Shown here: positions 14,772 through 23,335 of the stretch, one piece after another | How the letters are laid out: every line of letters starts with the position of its first letter | Position numbering within the stretch: the first letter of the stretch is position 1 | Assembly: GCA_964487255.1 (NCBI GenBank) | Contig: CAZAQV010000039.1 | Coordinates: 1 to 51,946 of the forward strand | Direction: 5' to 3' | DNA length: 51,946 nt | Origin: CAZAQV01 sp964487255 | GTDB lineage: Bacteria > Myxococcota_A > Polyangia > Polyangiales > CAZAQV01 | Made by a program: the position numbers and the translations under genes | Notes under the pieces: generated by a model | Databases searched by the model: none | Told to the model about the DNA's origin: nothing | The model's input: the letters and a program-made list of their open reading frames with translations, nothing else

Positions 14772-17384
14772 ATGCGAAACTTGAGCGAACATACTTTGAG
14801 ATTGTTCCTGCTGAGCTTGACAATCGCCTGTGAGGACGGGTCCGAACCGGCGCTGGACGCTGGTGCGGATGCAGCGGCGAACGCCGACAGCAGTGTCGAC
14901 GCGGGAATACAGGGTACCGATGGGGCGGCTTCCCTAGATTCGGGCATCGCCATGGCGGTGGCGGACGGTCCCGAGACACTCGCCCTTTGGCATATGGAGG
15001 GGGGCCCGCTTGTGCTCGATGACGACGCCAACTTCCCTTGGAGAAAGAATCACCTCGAGGTCACGAACGGAGCTGTTCGACCAAGTCATCCGGGCCTCGG
15101 CCAAGCGCTCTCATTCGATGGGGAAAATACATACGCGCAAACTCGCTACTCGATGGACGAACCGCGCGGTTCGCTGACGGTGGACTTGTGGCTGCGAATC
15201 GACCCCGATGTCGGGCAAATCGCCTCCCTGCTCCAGGGCCCGTCCTGGCGATTGTGGCTCACGGAGAATGGAACGGTCCTCAACTGGGAGGTCAAAGACG
15301 CGTGGCTCGAATCAACTGCGGTTCAGGTTCCGATCCGTCGGGGCGAGTGGCTGCGAGTGGTAGCGAGCTTCGATCATGGCGCTGTCTCCCTCTCCGCAGG
15401 AGATAAGAGCGTCCGCGGTGCGACCTTCGCACGGGTGTTGAACCGAGGTTCGGGTAAACTCGTCTTAGGGCGTCATCCGTCGGAACAGGCGCGCTACTTC
15501 AAAGGCACGGTCGATGAGGTTCATGTTCGAACGGGCACGGGTAGTCAACGGAAGCTTCGCGGGAATGACATTCTGTGGTCGGCCTTTTACGACGTTCATC
15601 CAGACAATCCCAAGAACGCAGGGAAAGGAATCGCTGCCCGCTCGCAGTTGGTATGGGTTGCGTCTACGTTGAAGCTCAAGGCCTCTTCGACGAATGTCGA
15701 TGCACGCAGCGTGTCGTTGGCAAATCAGATTCTTGCGCAACTGAGCGACCCCAACTACTTCGAACAAATTGAACGTAGCGAGAGTTTGGCCTCCCCGCCC
15801 AATCTGTATTGGGTGATCAACCTGCTACTTCGAACCATGAGCGATCCACAGACGCGGTCACTCGTCACGGTGGCCGCGCGCGACGCGATACACGAAGTCT
15901 TAGACGATTTTGTAACGTGGCGCGATCGCTGCACGGACGCCAATTTGAGCGAGGCAAGTCTTTTGACCCTGCAGTCCTCAATCAACCACGATTGGATCAA
16001 GAAAACGGCGTTCTATCTCGTTGCACAATACTACAAGTCTCTTGATAGCGGCCTTGGTCGAAACATCTATGCGGACGGTTTGTCCGCGACCGAACACTTC
16101 GAGTGCTGGGAACGCTTCCTAATGGAGCGCATCTCGTTGTTTGCGCGAAAGGGACTGGATGCAGAGCTCGCTCAGCCCGTCTACAACGTCGTTACGCTGG
16201 ACAGCATTCTTCTATTGCGGGACTTGGCTGACACGCAGACCTTGCGCAAGCGAGCTGACGACTTTCTGAACCTCTACCTAGCCGACGCAGCCATCGAGAG
16301 TTTCTATGGCGTTCGGGGCGGCGCCAAAACAAGGATGTACATTGACCTCGCGTGGGACATCGCGCGCAGTGATGAGCGAGAGTGGACCCATGTTCTGTAC
16401 AACCAGCCCAACTTCTTTGGTGGGAGTGTTACTCGACAGCTCGTGGGAATCGCGATGTCCGACTTCGAACCGCACGCTGTGGTCTATTCACTCGCAACAA
16501 GGCCAGAAGCTCGACCCCGCAGCTATGCACATACATCGAAGCGCCTAGGCGGCGGCCACTTCGAGGTTGGATTTGGCGGAGTGCCGATTAACTATTTAAC
16601 GCTTCCTCAAACGGTGCGCCGCTACACCGCCGCCACCCGCGAATACATTCTAGGCGTGTTTGCGGTCGATGAGTCGCAAGTCGAGGGTTTGTACGTTCAA
16701 GGTAACACCCAAAATCAGTGGATGGGGATCATCACGCGCGGATGGGCGCACAGCCGTGTATTCCTTCGTGCTGGGACGCTCGATCAAGACCGAGTGCATC
16801 GCGGTCTCAATGGAATCGCCTCGGGAAGCAGCATGCTCGTCAAACGCCAGTCTGTGGTATCCAATCCGAACGCCCCTCTCGTTGCGTACCTATCTGACGA
16901 TTTTCGACGAACCCGAGTTGGACCAACGGTCGCGACCAATAACTGGATCTTTGCGAAGAACATGGATGAAAAAGTTTACGTTGCACTCAAGGCCGTGCGA
17001 GCGAGCTCACCACGTTTCTACTCGCTCGACACCAATGGGCCAGGGGTGGGCGACCCGCTCGTGGTAACGCTGTCCGATTCCCTTTCCGCCGTGGCAGTCG
17101 AAGTTGTGGAAGCCTCTCGAGTAGCGAGCTTCGAGCAGTTTCAGAAAGAGCTGAAGGAGCGTGAGCTTATTGAAGCGGAACAGACCGTCACCTTTCGTGC
17201 GCGCAACGGAAGGAAACTCGAGGTCCACCTTGATGGTTCCTTGCCAGAGCTGGACGGCGCTACATGGGGATTTGGCATCTCCGACAGCTACGTAGGCCCG
17301 TTGCTCAGAAACCATCAAGGCGACGAGGCTGTCATCGAAGTTGTGGCACCAGAGATGACCGACACCCTCACCCTTTCATTCTAG
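14772..17384 (+). CDS. secreted LamG-domain protein, possibly polysaccharide-lyase-like
   Basis: The 870-residue lipoprotein candidate has a hydrophobic N-terminus ending in LSLTIAC, then an Asp/Ala-rich linker. Residues about 60-245 form a LamG/concanavalin-like jelly roll (LALWHMEGG, LSFDG, GSLTVDLWLRI, VDEVHV). The middle is helical, and the C-terminal third is beta-rich with WAHSRVFL and NWIFAKN. A helical barrel followed by a beta-sandwich recalls polysaccharide lyases of the heparinase or PL8 type. I cannot identify catalytic residues, so the function is a guess. Its stop codon lies inside a CTAG shared with the stop of the next, convergent gene. Confidence 0.7.
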   Translation: MRNLSEHTLRLFLLSLTIACEDGSEPALDAGADAAANADSSVDAGIQGTDGAASLDSGIAMAVADGPETLALWHMEGGPLVLDDDANFPWRKNHLEVTNGAVRPSHPGLGQALSFDGENTYAQTRYSMDEPRGSLTVDLWLRIDPDVGQIASLLQGPSWRLWLTENGTVLNWEVKDAWLESTAVQVPIRRGEWLRVVASFDHGAVSLSAGDKSVRGATFARVLNRGSGKLVLGRHPSEQARYFKGTVDEVHVRTGTGSQRKLRGNDILWSAFYDVHPDNPKNAGKGIAARSQLVWVASTLKLKASSTNVDARSVSLANQILAQLSDPNYFEQIERSESLASPPNLYWVINLLLRTMSDPQTRSLVTVAARDAIHEVLDDFVTWRDRCTDANLSEASLLTLQSSINHDWIKKTAFYLVAQYYKSLDSGLGRNIYADGLSATEHFECWERFLMERISLFARKGLDAELAQPVYNVVTLDSILLLRDLADTQTLRKRADDFLNLYLADAAIESFYGVRGGAKTRMYIDLAWDIARSDEREWTHVLYNQPNFFGGSVTRQLVGIAMSDFEPHAVVYSLATRPEARPRSYAHTSKRLGGGHFEVGFGGVPINYLTLPQTVRRYTAATREYILGVFAVDESQVEGLYVQGNTQNQWMGIITRGWAHSRVFLRAGTLDQDRVHRGLNGIASGSSMLVKRQSVVSNPNAPLVAYLSDDFRRTRVGPTVATNNWIFAKNMDEKVYVALKAVRASSPRFYSLDTNGPGVGDPLVVTLSDSLSAVAVEVVEASRVASFEQFQKELKERELIEAEQTVTFRARNGRKLEVHLDGSLPELDGATWGFGISDSYVGPLLRNHQGDEAVIEVVAPEMTDTLTLSF

Positions 17385-19129
17385 CGTAAAATGGGTTTGC
17401 AAACGATGTTGCTTTCGATCTGCGCATTGGTGCGAAACGTATTGAGGTGCTTCCACGACGGCTGTTCGTGTTGCGGGATCGTCCCATCTTCACGAACGTT
17501 CGTCACATGGTAGGTGTGTTGATTCCAGATCCGCCGCGCCTGAATCCATCGATCCTCTTTGTCACGGATCGCTTGCACCGTAGGTGAAGGGGTGACCTGT
17601 CTCGGACCTTCATTAGATACGACGAGGATCTCGGCCGAACCGTCGTTGTCGATGTCGGCGACCACCGGATACTCACTCAACGTTCCGCTTCCCCGCGGAG
17701 TGCTCAGCAACACTTTGCCTTCTCCATCAAAGATGAACAGTTCCTCTTCATCCGCGTACATGGCCTCGGCGATCCCGTCACCCAGAAAATCAAAGGCCGT
17801 GCCTGCGGCGATTCCCGACTGGTCAAAAACCTTCGCGGACCAAACAATGGACCCGTCCGCTTCGTAGACCGTGTAAAACTGGCCTGAACTCACCGCGTAC
17901 TCCGGCTGCATGTCTCCGTCGAAATCGTGGATCGTCGCCGGGCGGGTCCAGGCCACATCGGACCACGGCTCGACACCGGTCGGACGCTTGGCCTGGTAGC
18001 GCACCGTTCCGTCGTGCTCAAGCAGCGCCAGCCCTTCAGCGTTGGTGACGAGCACCTCGGGAAGCCCGTCCATGTCGAGGTCGGCCACCTGTGGATAGCC
18101 GGGCTCCACATCGGAGACGAACAAAGGAGAGCCGTCGTGGTGGTACGCGGCATGTCCCAAGACCATTTCCAGGTCTCCGTCTCCGTCCAAATCGGCGATC
18201 GTCGTCGCTGGCCAGTTGCCGGACACCTCGGTCGCTTGCCACAGGTAGTTGCCTTCGTGGTCCACTAGGGCGTTGCCCGCCACGATCTCGACGTCTCCAT
18301 CATTGTCCATATCGGCCAATGCGATTGCGCCCGAATACGGAGCCTTGCTCCGGACGCTCTTCCATGAAGCTTCGCTTCTCCACTTCTCGGTCCCGTCGTG
18401 TTCAAACGCGACCATCGTCGGGTCAAACTTGGCAAGGTATGTGACAATCTCCGGCTGGCCGTCGTGATCGATGTCTCCGATAGCTGGTGTAACCGTTCCG
18501 TCGACGGGCGTATCGAAGCGAAGCTTGAGCTGTCCTGTTTTGCCGTCCAAAACGTAGAGATGGCTGGAGCCACCACCATCGATGCGCGCAGATGCCACGA
18601 CGACGACATCGGGCGTGTCGCAAAGGTCAATCGAGCCGTTTTCATCGTCGTCGGTCAGGTTGGCCACCAGTGGCGTGACAATCACATAGCGTTCAGTTCC
18701 TTCGCCCATCCACGCCCACTGCACATCGGGTTCAAAGCTACCTGGCGGAGAGGATTGATCGCATGCAACCGGGGCATCGCTTCCCACCCCCACCTTGCAC
18801 ATGTCGGGTGGAGAAGTGCATGCGCTGTGTGTGCTGCAGTCTGGATCCGCGCAATCGCGCAGCTGGTCTCCATCGTTATCCGCACCGTCATCGCACCGCT
18901 CACGCGGTGAACTCCCGGGCGCATCTGGACGATCTTCTCCGCCGTCCGCAGCGTCCGCTTCCGTCGAAGAAGGCGCACTGCTCCGCTCGCCACACGCATA
19001 CGCACAAATTGCCAGCATCAACACCGTCGATAGTCTTCGGGCCAAGAATAATCTTCGGACCAGAAAAAGCCCCAACACACGCGCTACGCCATCATGGTCG
19101 GCCAGAGGATTTGGCAGAAACTGTTTCAT
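17381..19129 (-). CDS. FG-GAP/VCBS repeat lipoprotein
   Basis: About 582 residues, with a long N-terminal hydrophobic segment ending in CAYACG (lipobox-like), then an acidic linker and CDDGADNDGDQLRDCADPDC, a calcium-binding Cys-rich element frequent in myxobacterial surface proteins. The remaining ~430 residues contain repeated D-x-D-x-D-G blades (DIDHDGQPEIV, DMDNDGDVEIV, DLDGDGDLEMV, DLDMDGLPEVL, DIDNDGSAEIL) of an FG-GAP/integrin-type beta-propeller. A surface adhesin or scaffold is inferred. GTG (19132) and ATG (19129) are adjacent starts; I chose the ATG. No clear ribosome-binding site is visible. Confidence 0.8.
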   Translation of the reverse strand: MKQFLPNPLADHDGVARVLGLFLVRRLFLARRLSTVLMLAICAYACGERSSAPSSTEADAADGGEDRPDAPGSSPRERCDDGADNDGDQLRDCADPDCSTHSACTSPPDMCKVGVGSDAPVACDQSSPPGSFEPDVQWAWMGEGTERYVIVTPLVANLTDDDENGSIDLCDTPDVVVVASARIDGGGSSHLYVLDGKTGQLKLRFDTPVDGTVTPAIGDIDHDGQPEIVTYLAKFDPTMVAFEHDGTEKWRSEASWKSVRSKAPYSGAIALADMDNDGDVEIVAGNALVDHEGNYLWQATEVSGNWPATTIADLDGDGDLEMVLGHAAYHHDGSPLFVSDVEPGYPQVADLDMDGLPEVLVTNAEGLALLEHDGTVRYQAKRPTGVEPWSDVAWTRPATIHDFDGDMQPEYAVSSGQFYTVYEADGSIVWSAKVFDQSGIAAGTAFDFLGDGIAEAMYADEEELFIFDGEGKVLLSTPRGSGTLSEYPVVADIDNDGSAEILVVSNEGPRQVTPSPTVQAIRDKEDRWIQARRIWNQHTYHVTNVREDGTIPQHEQPSWKHLNTFRTNAQIESNIVCKPILR

Positions 19130-19219
19130 CACGACGCACTACCGAGCAATTCGCGTGCCAGAGCACAACTTTCGCCAATACCGATGATGCGCTGATCCTT
19201 TGATACAGATTCGAAGCAA

Positions 19220-19241
19220 CCTGGGGACTACAGTCCCCAGG
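19220..19241. terminator. 10-bp perfect palindromic hairpin
   Basis: Arms CCTGGGGACT and AGTCCCCAGG are separated by 2 bases, 20 bp after the stop of the minus-strand gene at 19261. It is GC-rich and perfectly paired, with only a weak T-rich tail (TTGCTTC) on the minus strand. Best read as a terminator for the upstream minus-strand gene, or else a dyad regulator site. Confidence 0.5.
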
Positions 19242-19260
19242 CTAACCATAGCCTTATCTC

Positions 19261-20748
19261 TCATCTGGATGTGGCCTGAGCATGCGATGGCTCGGCGATA
19301 CCTGAACGGTGCACAAAGGTCTCGACCGCATAGTTGAGCGAGTCCGCCCAACGACGGCTGTACTTCGCACCTTCTGAAGCTCCTTGGAACTCCGCCGCGA
19401 TCTCAGCCACACGGCGCACAAAGCGATTGCGTGCATGCTGAATCGCCTGAGTTCGGTTCGCTAAATGTGGGCGCCCCTCCCAATTGAGCATTGGATAACT
19501 CCAATGCATCGCATCGTAAGACACGCGTTCTGCGCGCGCGCTGTGCCCGCGATCGGCTATCTCCTGCAGAGTCGGTACAACAGCCTCTGCTCCGAGTCGA
19601 TCGAGCGAGGCCTGACTCAAGTGGTCCATCTCAATGAGCTCATCGATGGTAATGGGCACACCATCAGCGGCTTCTCCAAGCACCGTCTCACGAGGATTTT
19701 CGAGAAAGCTTACCGTCTGCTCTAGCCAAGCGCGGTTGAACTGGGCGTCTTTCGAAACCGCGCGCAACTCGTAGCCCACTCGATTCAGCGCATCGTAGAC
19801 ATCGTCCCGAAACCCCACGGAATGAAGTTTATGTGTCAGCGAGATTTCCGCGAGCGAATCTGCTAGACCCCGCGCAATGGCTTGCAGATGAGCTTCTCGC
19901 TGTGGTCGCAAGAAGCGATGCGCAACATTGCTAAAAAGAAGCACCGGCTCTTGCTCCGACTTGAACTTCGCCTTGATCAGCCCGAGTCGACGTCTACCGG
20001 ACGCGCGATCGTACATCTGTGTGGTGAATGATTCGTCCATATGGGCCAAATAGGCGGCCACTTCCTTCGCCCACTGCCGATCCGGTTGGAACGTCACATG
20101 AAAGTGAAACGCGGTTGACCCTGTGTCCTGGCGGAGCAACGAGACCTGGCGCCACATCTCATCCAAGGTATCCACATGGCCGGCACTCTTGATCTCCCAC
20201 ACCGCCCCGTCGGCTTCGGTGAAGAGTGTCTCATGCATCCATGATGGACTCCCTTCACGACGGACCCAACCGTTCCACGTGACTGGCACGCGCCCGCGCA
20301 CATATTCCGCTCGCGCTGAATCGGACATCTTCCACCAAGCTTCCTCGGGCAGCTCGCTCGGCCGATAATAGTCAGTGACACCTCGAGCGTGGTTTCCCTC
20401 AAGTTCAAACGAGAACTGAATCGGGTTGTCATCGTTGCCAAACGCATAGCGCTGCGTCTTCCAATCGATGGTGCGCAGGAAATGAGGGGCACGATCGACA
20501 CCAATCGCTTCTTCACCAACTTGAAAGAGTGTTCGCACTGCGCGCGCAACTCCGCCAAGCGTTCGAGAAGCGAGAATGCCCGAGTAACCACTACGAATTC
20601 CAATCCGCGCATCGTGCGCAGTACCCCGAATCGCCCGAGTCGAAGCCTGCCCAAAAGACGCAAAGCTCGAAACCCCAACGCCAGCGATGAGACAAAGCAG
20701 AACCGTCCGTGACAGCAACACCACTGGTTTGTGGACAGCAAATTTCAT
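19261..20748 (-). CDS. secreted protein, possible amidoligase (COOH-NH2 ligase) fold
   Basis: The ATG at 20748 is preferred over an upstream in-frame start at 20913, because it is preceded by AGGGA and opens a 495-residue protein with a clear signal peptide (VVLLSRTVLLCLIAGVGVSSFASFGQA). The middle holds FELEG, WEIKSAG, AFHFHVTF and GYELRAVSKD in that order. This order (ExE, E-S/P, HxH, ExR) resembles the Amidoligase_2 group of glutamine-synthetase-like ligases. An ATP-dependent ligase would be odd for an exported protein, so the fold assignment is tentative. It is divergent from the six-hairpin glycosidase-like gene at 20947. Confidence 0.5.
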   Translation of the reverse strand: MKFAVHKPVVLLSRTVLLCLIAGVGVSSFASFGQASTRAIRGTAHDARIGIRSGYSGILASRTLGGVARAVRTLFQVGEEAIGVDRAPHFLRTIDWKTQRYAFGNDDNPIQFSFELEGNHARGVTDYYRPSELPEEAWWKMSDSARAEYVRGRVPVTWNGWVRREGSPSWMHETLFTEADGAVWEIKSAGHVDTLDEMWRQVSLLRQDTGSTAFHFHVTFQPDRQWAKEVAAYLAHMDESFTTQMYDRASGRRRLGLIKAKFKSEQEPVLLFSNVAHRFLRPQREAHLQAIARGLADSLAEISLTHKLHSVGFRDDVYDALNRVGYELRAVSKDAQFNRAWLEQTVSFLENPRETVLGEAADGVPITIDELIEMDHLSQASLDRLGAEAVVPTLQEIADRGHSARAERVSYDAMHWSYPMLNWEGRPHLANRTQAIQHARNRFVRRVAEIAAEFQGASEGAKYSRRWADSLNYAVETFVHRSGIAEPSHAQATSR

Positions 20749-20946
20749 ACCGTCCCTGCATCTCAAATGACGAGCTTCACGGGTGGCGAGAGCAAGATCG
20801 CAGGTGGGGCATATAGGCCCTCGTTGACCGAACCCTAACCGGTGCCTTTCCCTAGCTTGGCGCGGAGAACTTTTGGGGAAAGGTCCCCCGATCTGCTGGA
20901 GAAGCAGCTTCATAGCTGTGGCATAGACATTGCTCTTTAGGTCGTC

Positions 20947-23145
20947 ATGCGCTCAGAGGCAGGTTCGACTTCGACCACATCACTGTGTTCTCCTTTTGCG
21001 ATCGCGGTGGTCGCGGGGTCCGCAGTCATCATGATTGGCAACAGCGCCTGCTCACTCATATCCGACAAGACCGTGTCTAACGACACACCCGAGGTGGGCA
21101 GCGAGTCACAAGTTGGTGCAGGTGTCTTTTCGCGAATCGTCGAGTTTGTCAAAGGGCCGGCGAAACGCACTCGTTCCGCAAGCCATGTCGATCAAATCCC
21201 CGTGCCCAAAGCGCCAGGTTTCCACTATCAGGCCACCTCCGGTCCTTTTAGCGATCATTTCGTCCGTGAGGGAAAGGTCGCAGTGAACCTCGAAACGAAA
21301 TCTGGCGCCGATCCGCGCATCGTCGCGGCCTTTCCAGCCGGCAACAGTGCCGCAGGGTTATGGCTCGACGGCGCAAGGCAAAATGTTTCACTCCGCGCAA
21401 CGAACGTTGGCGTGTTCGAGGCACAAGACGAAATGCGGGGTGTTCGAACCTTGATTGAGTCGGATGCACGACAACTGAAGATCTCCGATGCCATGCTCGG
21501 CAGCACGCGCTTTTTGCGCAATCGGATCGAAGGCGGCGAGATTCCGCCCGAGGTGATTCCCTCACCCGCGCGCACTTCATCGGGAAGCGTCCAATGGTCT
21601 CGCACAAGCTTCGATGGTGTTCACCACTATTCGCTCGAGCTCGAGCCTGCACAGGGCACGACCCTGCGGCAAACCGATGGTCACTTCATCCTGGAAAACA
21701 CGAAAGGACCCGTTCAGCTTTCGCTGCGCGCCGCCACCGATGAGCCCCCGCTCACGCCCATCCCAGCGAAGCAGCTTTTTCGCAAAGCCCCGAACAACAC
21801 GCCTAGCGATGCGCACGACGCACTCGAATACTTGTTCTACAAAGAGAAACTGCTCGCCGGCTCGTGGCGATACCACACCTATTTTGGGCGTGACACGCTG
21901 CTAACCACGACTCTCGCCATGGACGCGCTTACGCCTGAAGCCATCGAGGGTGCTCTCGGATCGGTCCTTGAGCGGCTCGACGGCGCAGGCCGGGTCGCAC
22001 ACGAAGAGGATATCGGGGATTTCGCAGCTTGGCGGCGCCTTCAAGAAAACGGCAAAGCCGACGTCAACGATCTTCAAGCGCCGATCTACGACTACAAAAT
22101 GATCGACGATGATCTATTGCTGCCGATCGTGCTCACGCGCTACCTGCGCGAGCACCCCCAACGAGTCAAAGCGTTCTTGGCTCGCACGGACCAAGCTGGC
22201 ACAAGTTACCGTACGCTGGTCGAACGAAATGCCGACTACGTCCTCTCGCAAGCTGAGCCTTATGCACAATCAGGCAAAACCAAAGACCTGATTGCGCTCA
22301 AGGACAATCTTTCGGTGGGACAATGGCGGGATAGCAACCAAGGGCTCGGAAACGGGCGTTACCCCTACGATGTCAATGCTGTGCTCATGCCGTCCGCATT
22401 GCGCGACGTCGCTTACCTCTCCGAGTCGCTGCTGGACAAGCCCAAGCTCGCCAAGCGCGCCAAATCGCTGAGAACCACCTGGAAAGATGTACACGAGCAC
22501 TTCCGCGTTTCACTTTCCGCCGAGGAAGCGAACGCTCGGGCCAGCTCATACCTTAAGGAAGTGGGACTTGACCAACGACGCGTTGTGCCTCGAGAGCATG
22601 GCGTGGAGTTCGCGGCCATCGCGCTCGATGCCTCCGGTAAACCGATCCCCATTATGCATTCGGACGAAGGCTTTGAGCTCGCATTTGGAGATCCGAGCCC
22701 AGAGCGCGCCTCACAGATCGTCGAGCGCGCGATGGAAACCTTTCCCTTCGGCCTGAACTCTGAAGCAGGAATGTTGATCGCCGTTCCCACATTTGCTCCA
22801 CCGCAGCTGCGCAAGATGTTTTCTTCAGACCACTATCACGGGACCGTGTCCTGGTCGTGGCACTACGCGCTCTACGACCTTGGTATCCAGCGCCAACTTG
22901 CACTGGGCGGTTCCAACAAGACTGGCGCACTCAAGCGGGCCGACCAATGGCTCACTTCCGCCATGAAAAAGGTGGAGCCATGGCTCGACAATGAGCTTTG
23001 GACTTGGACGCGCGCCAAAGATCGCGCCCGAATGGAGCCGCAAGCCTATGGCGTCACGGCTAGTGCACACTCCGAGTCCAACCTGGCGCAAGCCTGGAGC
23101 GCCGCCGTGCAACTGCGACGGTGGCAAGTCGCTCAACCTCAGTAA
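20947..23145 (+). CDS. amylo-alpha-1,6-glucosidase-like lipoprotein (six-hairpin glycosidase superfamily)
   Basis: The 732-residue lipoprotein candidate has a hydrophobic N-terminus ending in GNSACS. Residues about 70-270 form a beta-sandwich-like region. From about residue 290 a helical (alpha/alpha)6 domain carries WRYHTYFGRDTLLTTTLAM, which matches the FGRDT motif of glycogen-debranching-enzyme C domains. Later acidic residues in MHSDEGFELAF and SWSWHYALYDLG could belong to the catalytic cleft. An alpha-glucan or related oligosaccharide hydrolase at the cell surface is inferred. Only a weak AGG precedes the start. Confidence 0.7.
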   Translation: MRSEAGSTSTTSLCSPFAIAVVAGSAVIMIGNSACSLISDKTVSNDTPEVGSESQVGAGVFSRIVEFVKGPAKRTRSASHVDQIPVPKAPGFHYQATSGPFSDHFVREGKVAVNLETKSGADPRIVAAFPAGNSAAGLWLDGARQNVSLRATNVGVFEAQDEMRGVRTLIESDARQLKISDAMLGSTRFLRNRIEGGEIPPEVIPSPARTSSGSVQWSRTSFDGVHHYSLELEPAQGTTLRQTDGHFILENTKGPVQLSLRAATDEPPLTPIPAKQLFRKAPNNTPSDAHDALEYLFYKEKLLAGSWRYHTYFGRDTLLTTTLAMDALTPEAIEGALGSVLERLDGAGRVAHEEDIGDFAAWRRLQENGKADVNDLQAPIYDYKMIDDDLLLPIVLTRYLREHPQRVKAFLARTDQAGTSYRTLVERNADYVLSQAEPYAQSGKTKDLIALKDNLSVGQWRDSNQGLGNGRYPYDVNAVLMPSALRDVAYLSESLLDKPKLAKRAKSLRTTWKDVHEHFRVSLSAEEANARASSYLKEVGLDQRRVVPREHGVEFAAIALDASGKPIPIMHSDEGFELAFGDPSPERASQIVERAMETFPFGLNSEAGMLIAVPTFAPPQLRKMFSSDHYHGTVSWSWHYALYDLGIQRQLALGGSNKTGALKRADQWLTSAMKKVEPWLDNELWTWTRAKDRARMEPQAYGVTASAHSESNLAQAWSAAVQLRRWQVAQPQ

Positions 23146-23239
23146 GCGCGCTGACCAAACCGCCCGCGTGCACAAGCTGTGAGCAGCTCCCCGACTCCCC
23201 ATTTTCCGAACCTTTCTGTCGGCTCGAGCCGTTCCGTCG

Positions 23240-23291
23240 TTGGAGCGCAGGATGCTCCAAACTGGAACCTAAAATATTCCAGTATTTTTTT
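23240..23291 (+). terminator. tandem hairpins with T-run, rho-independent terminator
   Basis: A first hairpin has arms TTGGAGC (23240-23246) and GCTCCAA (23254-23260). The second has CTGGAA (23262-23267) and TTCCAG (23277-23282) and is followed directly by TATTTTTTT (23283-23291). It lies between the glycosidase-like gene and the beta-helix gene and would end the transcript of the former. Confidence 0.65.
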
Positions 23292-23335
23292 GATCGCTTG
23301 AATCCCTGAAGCAGCACCTGGCCCCTGAGGTGTTT

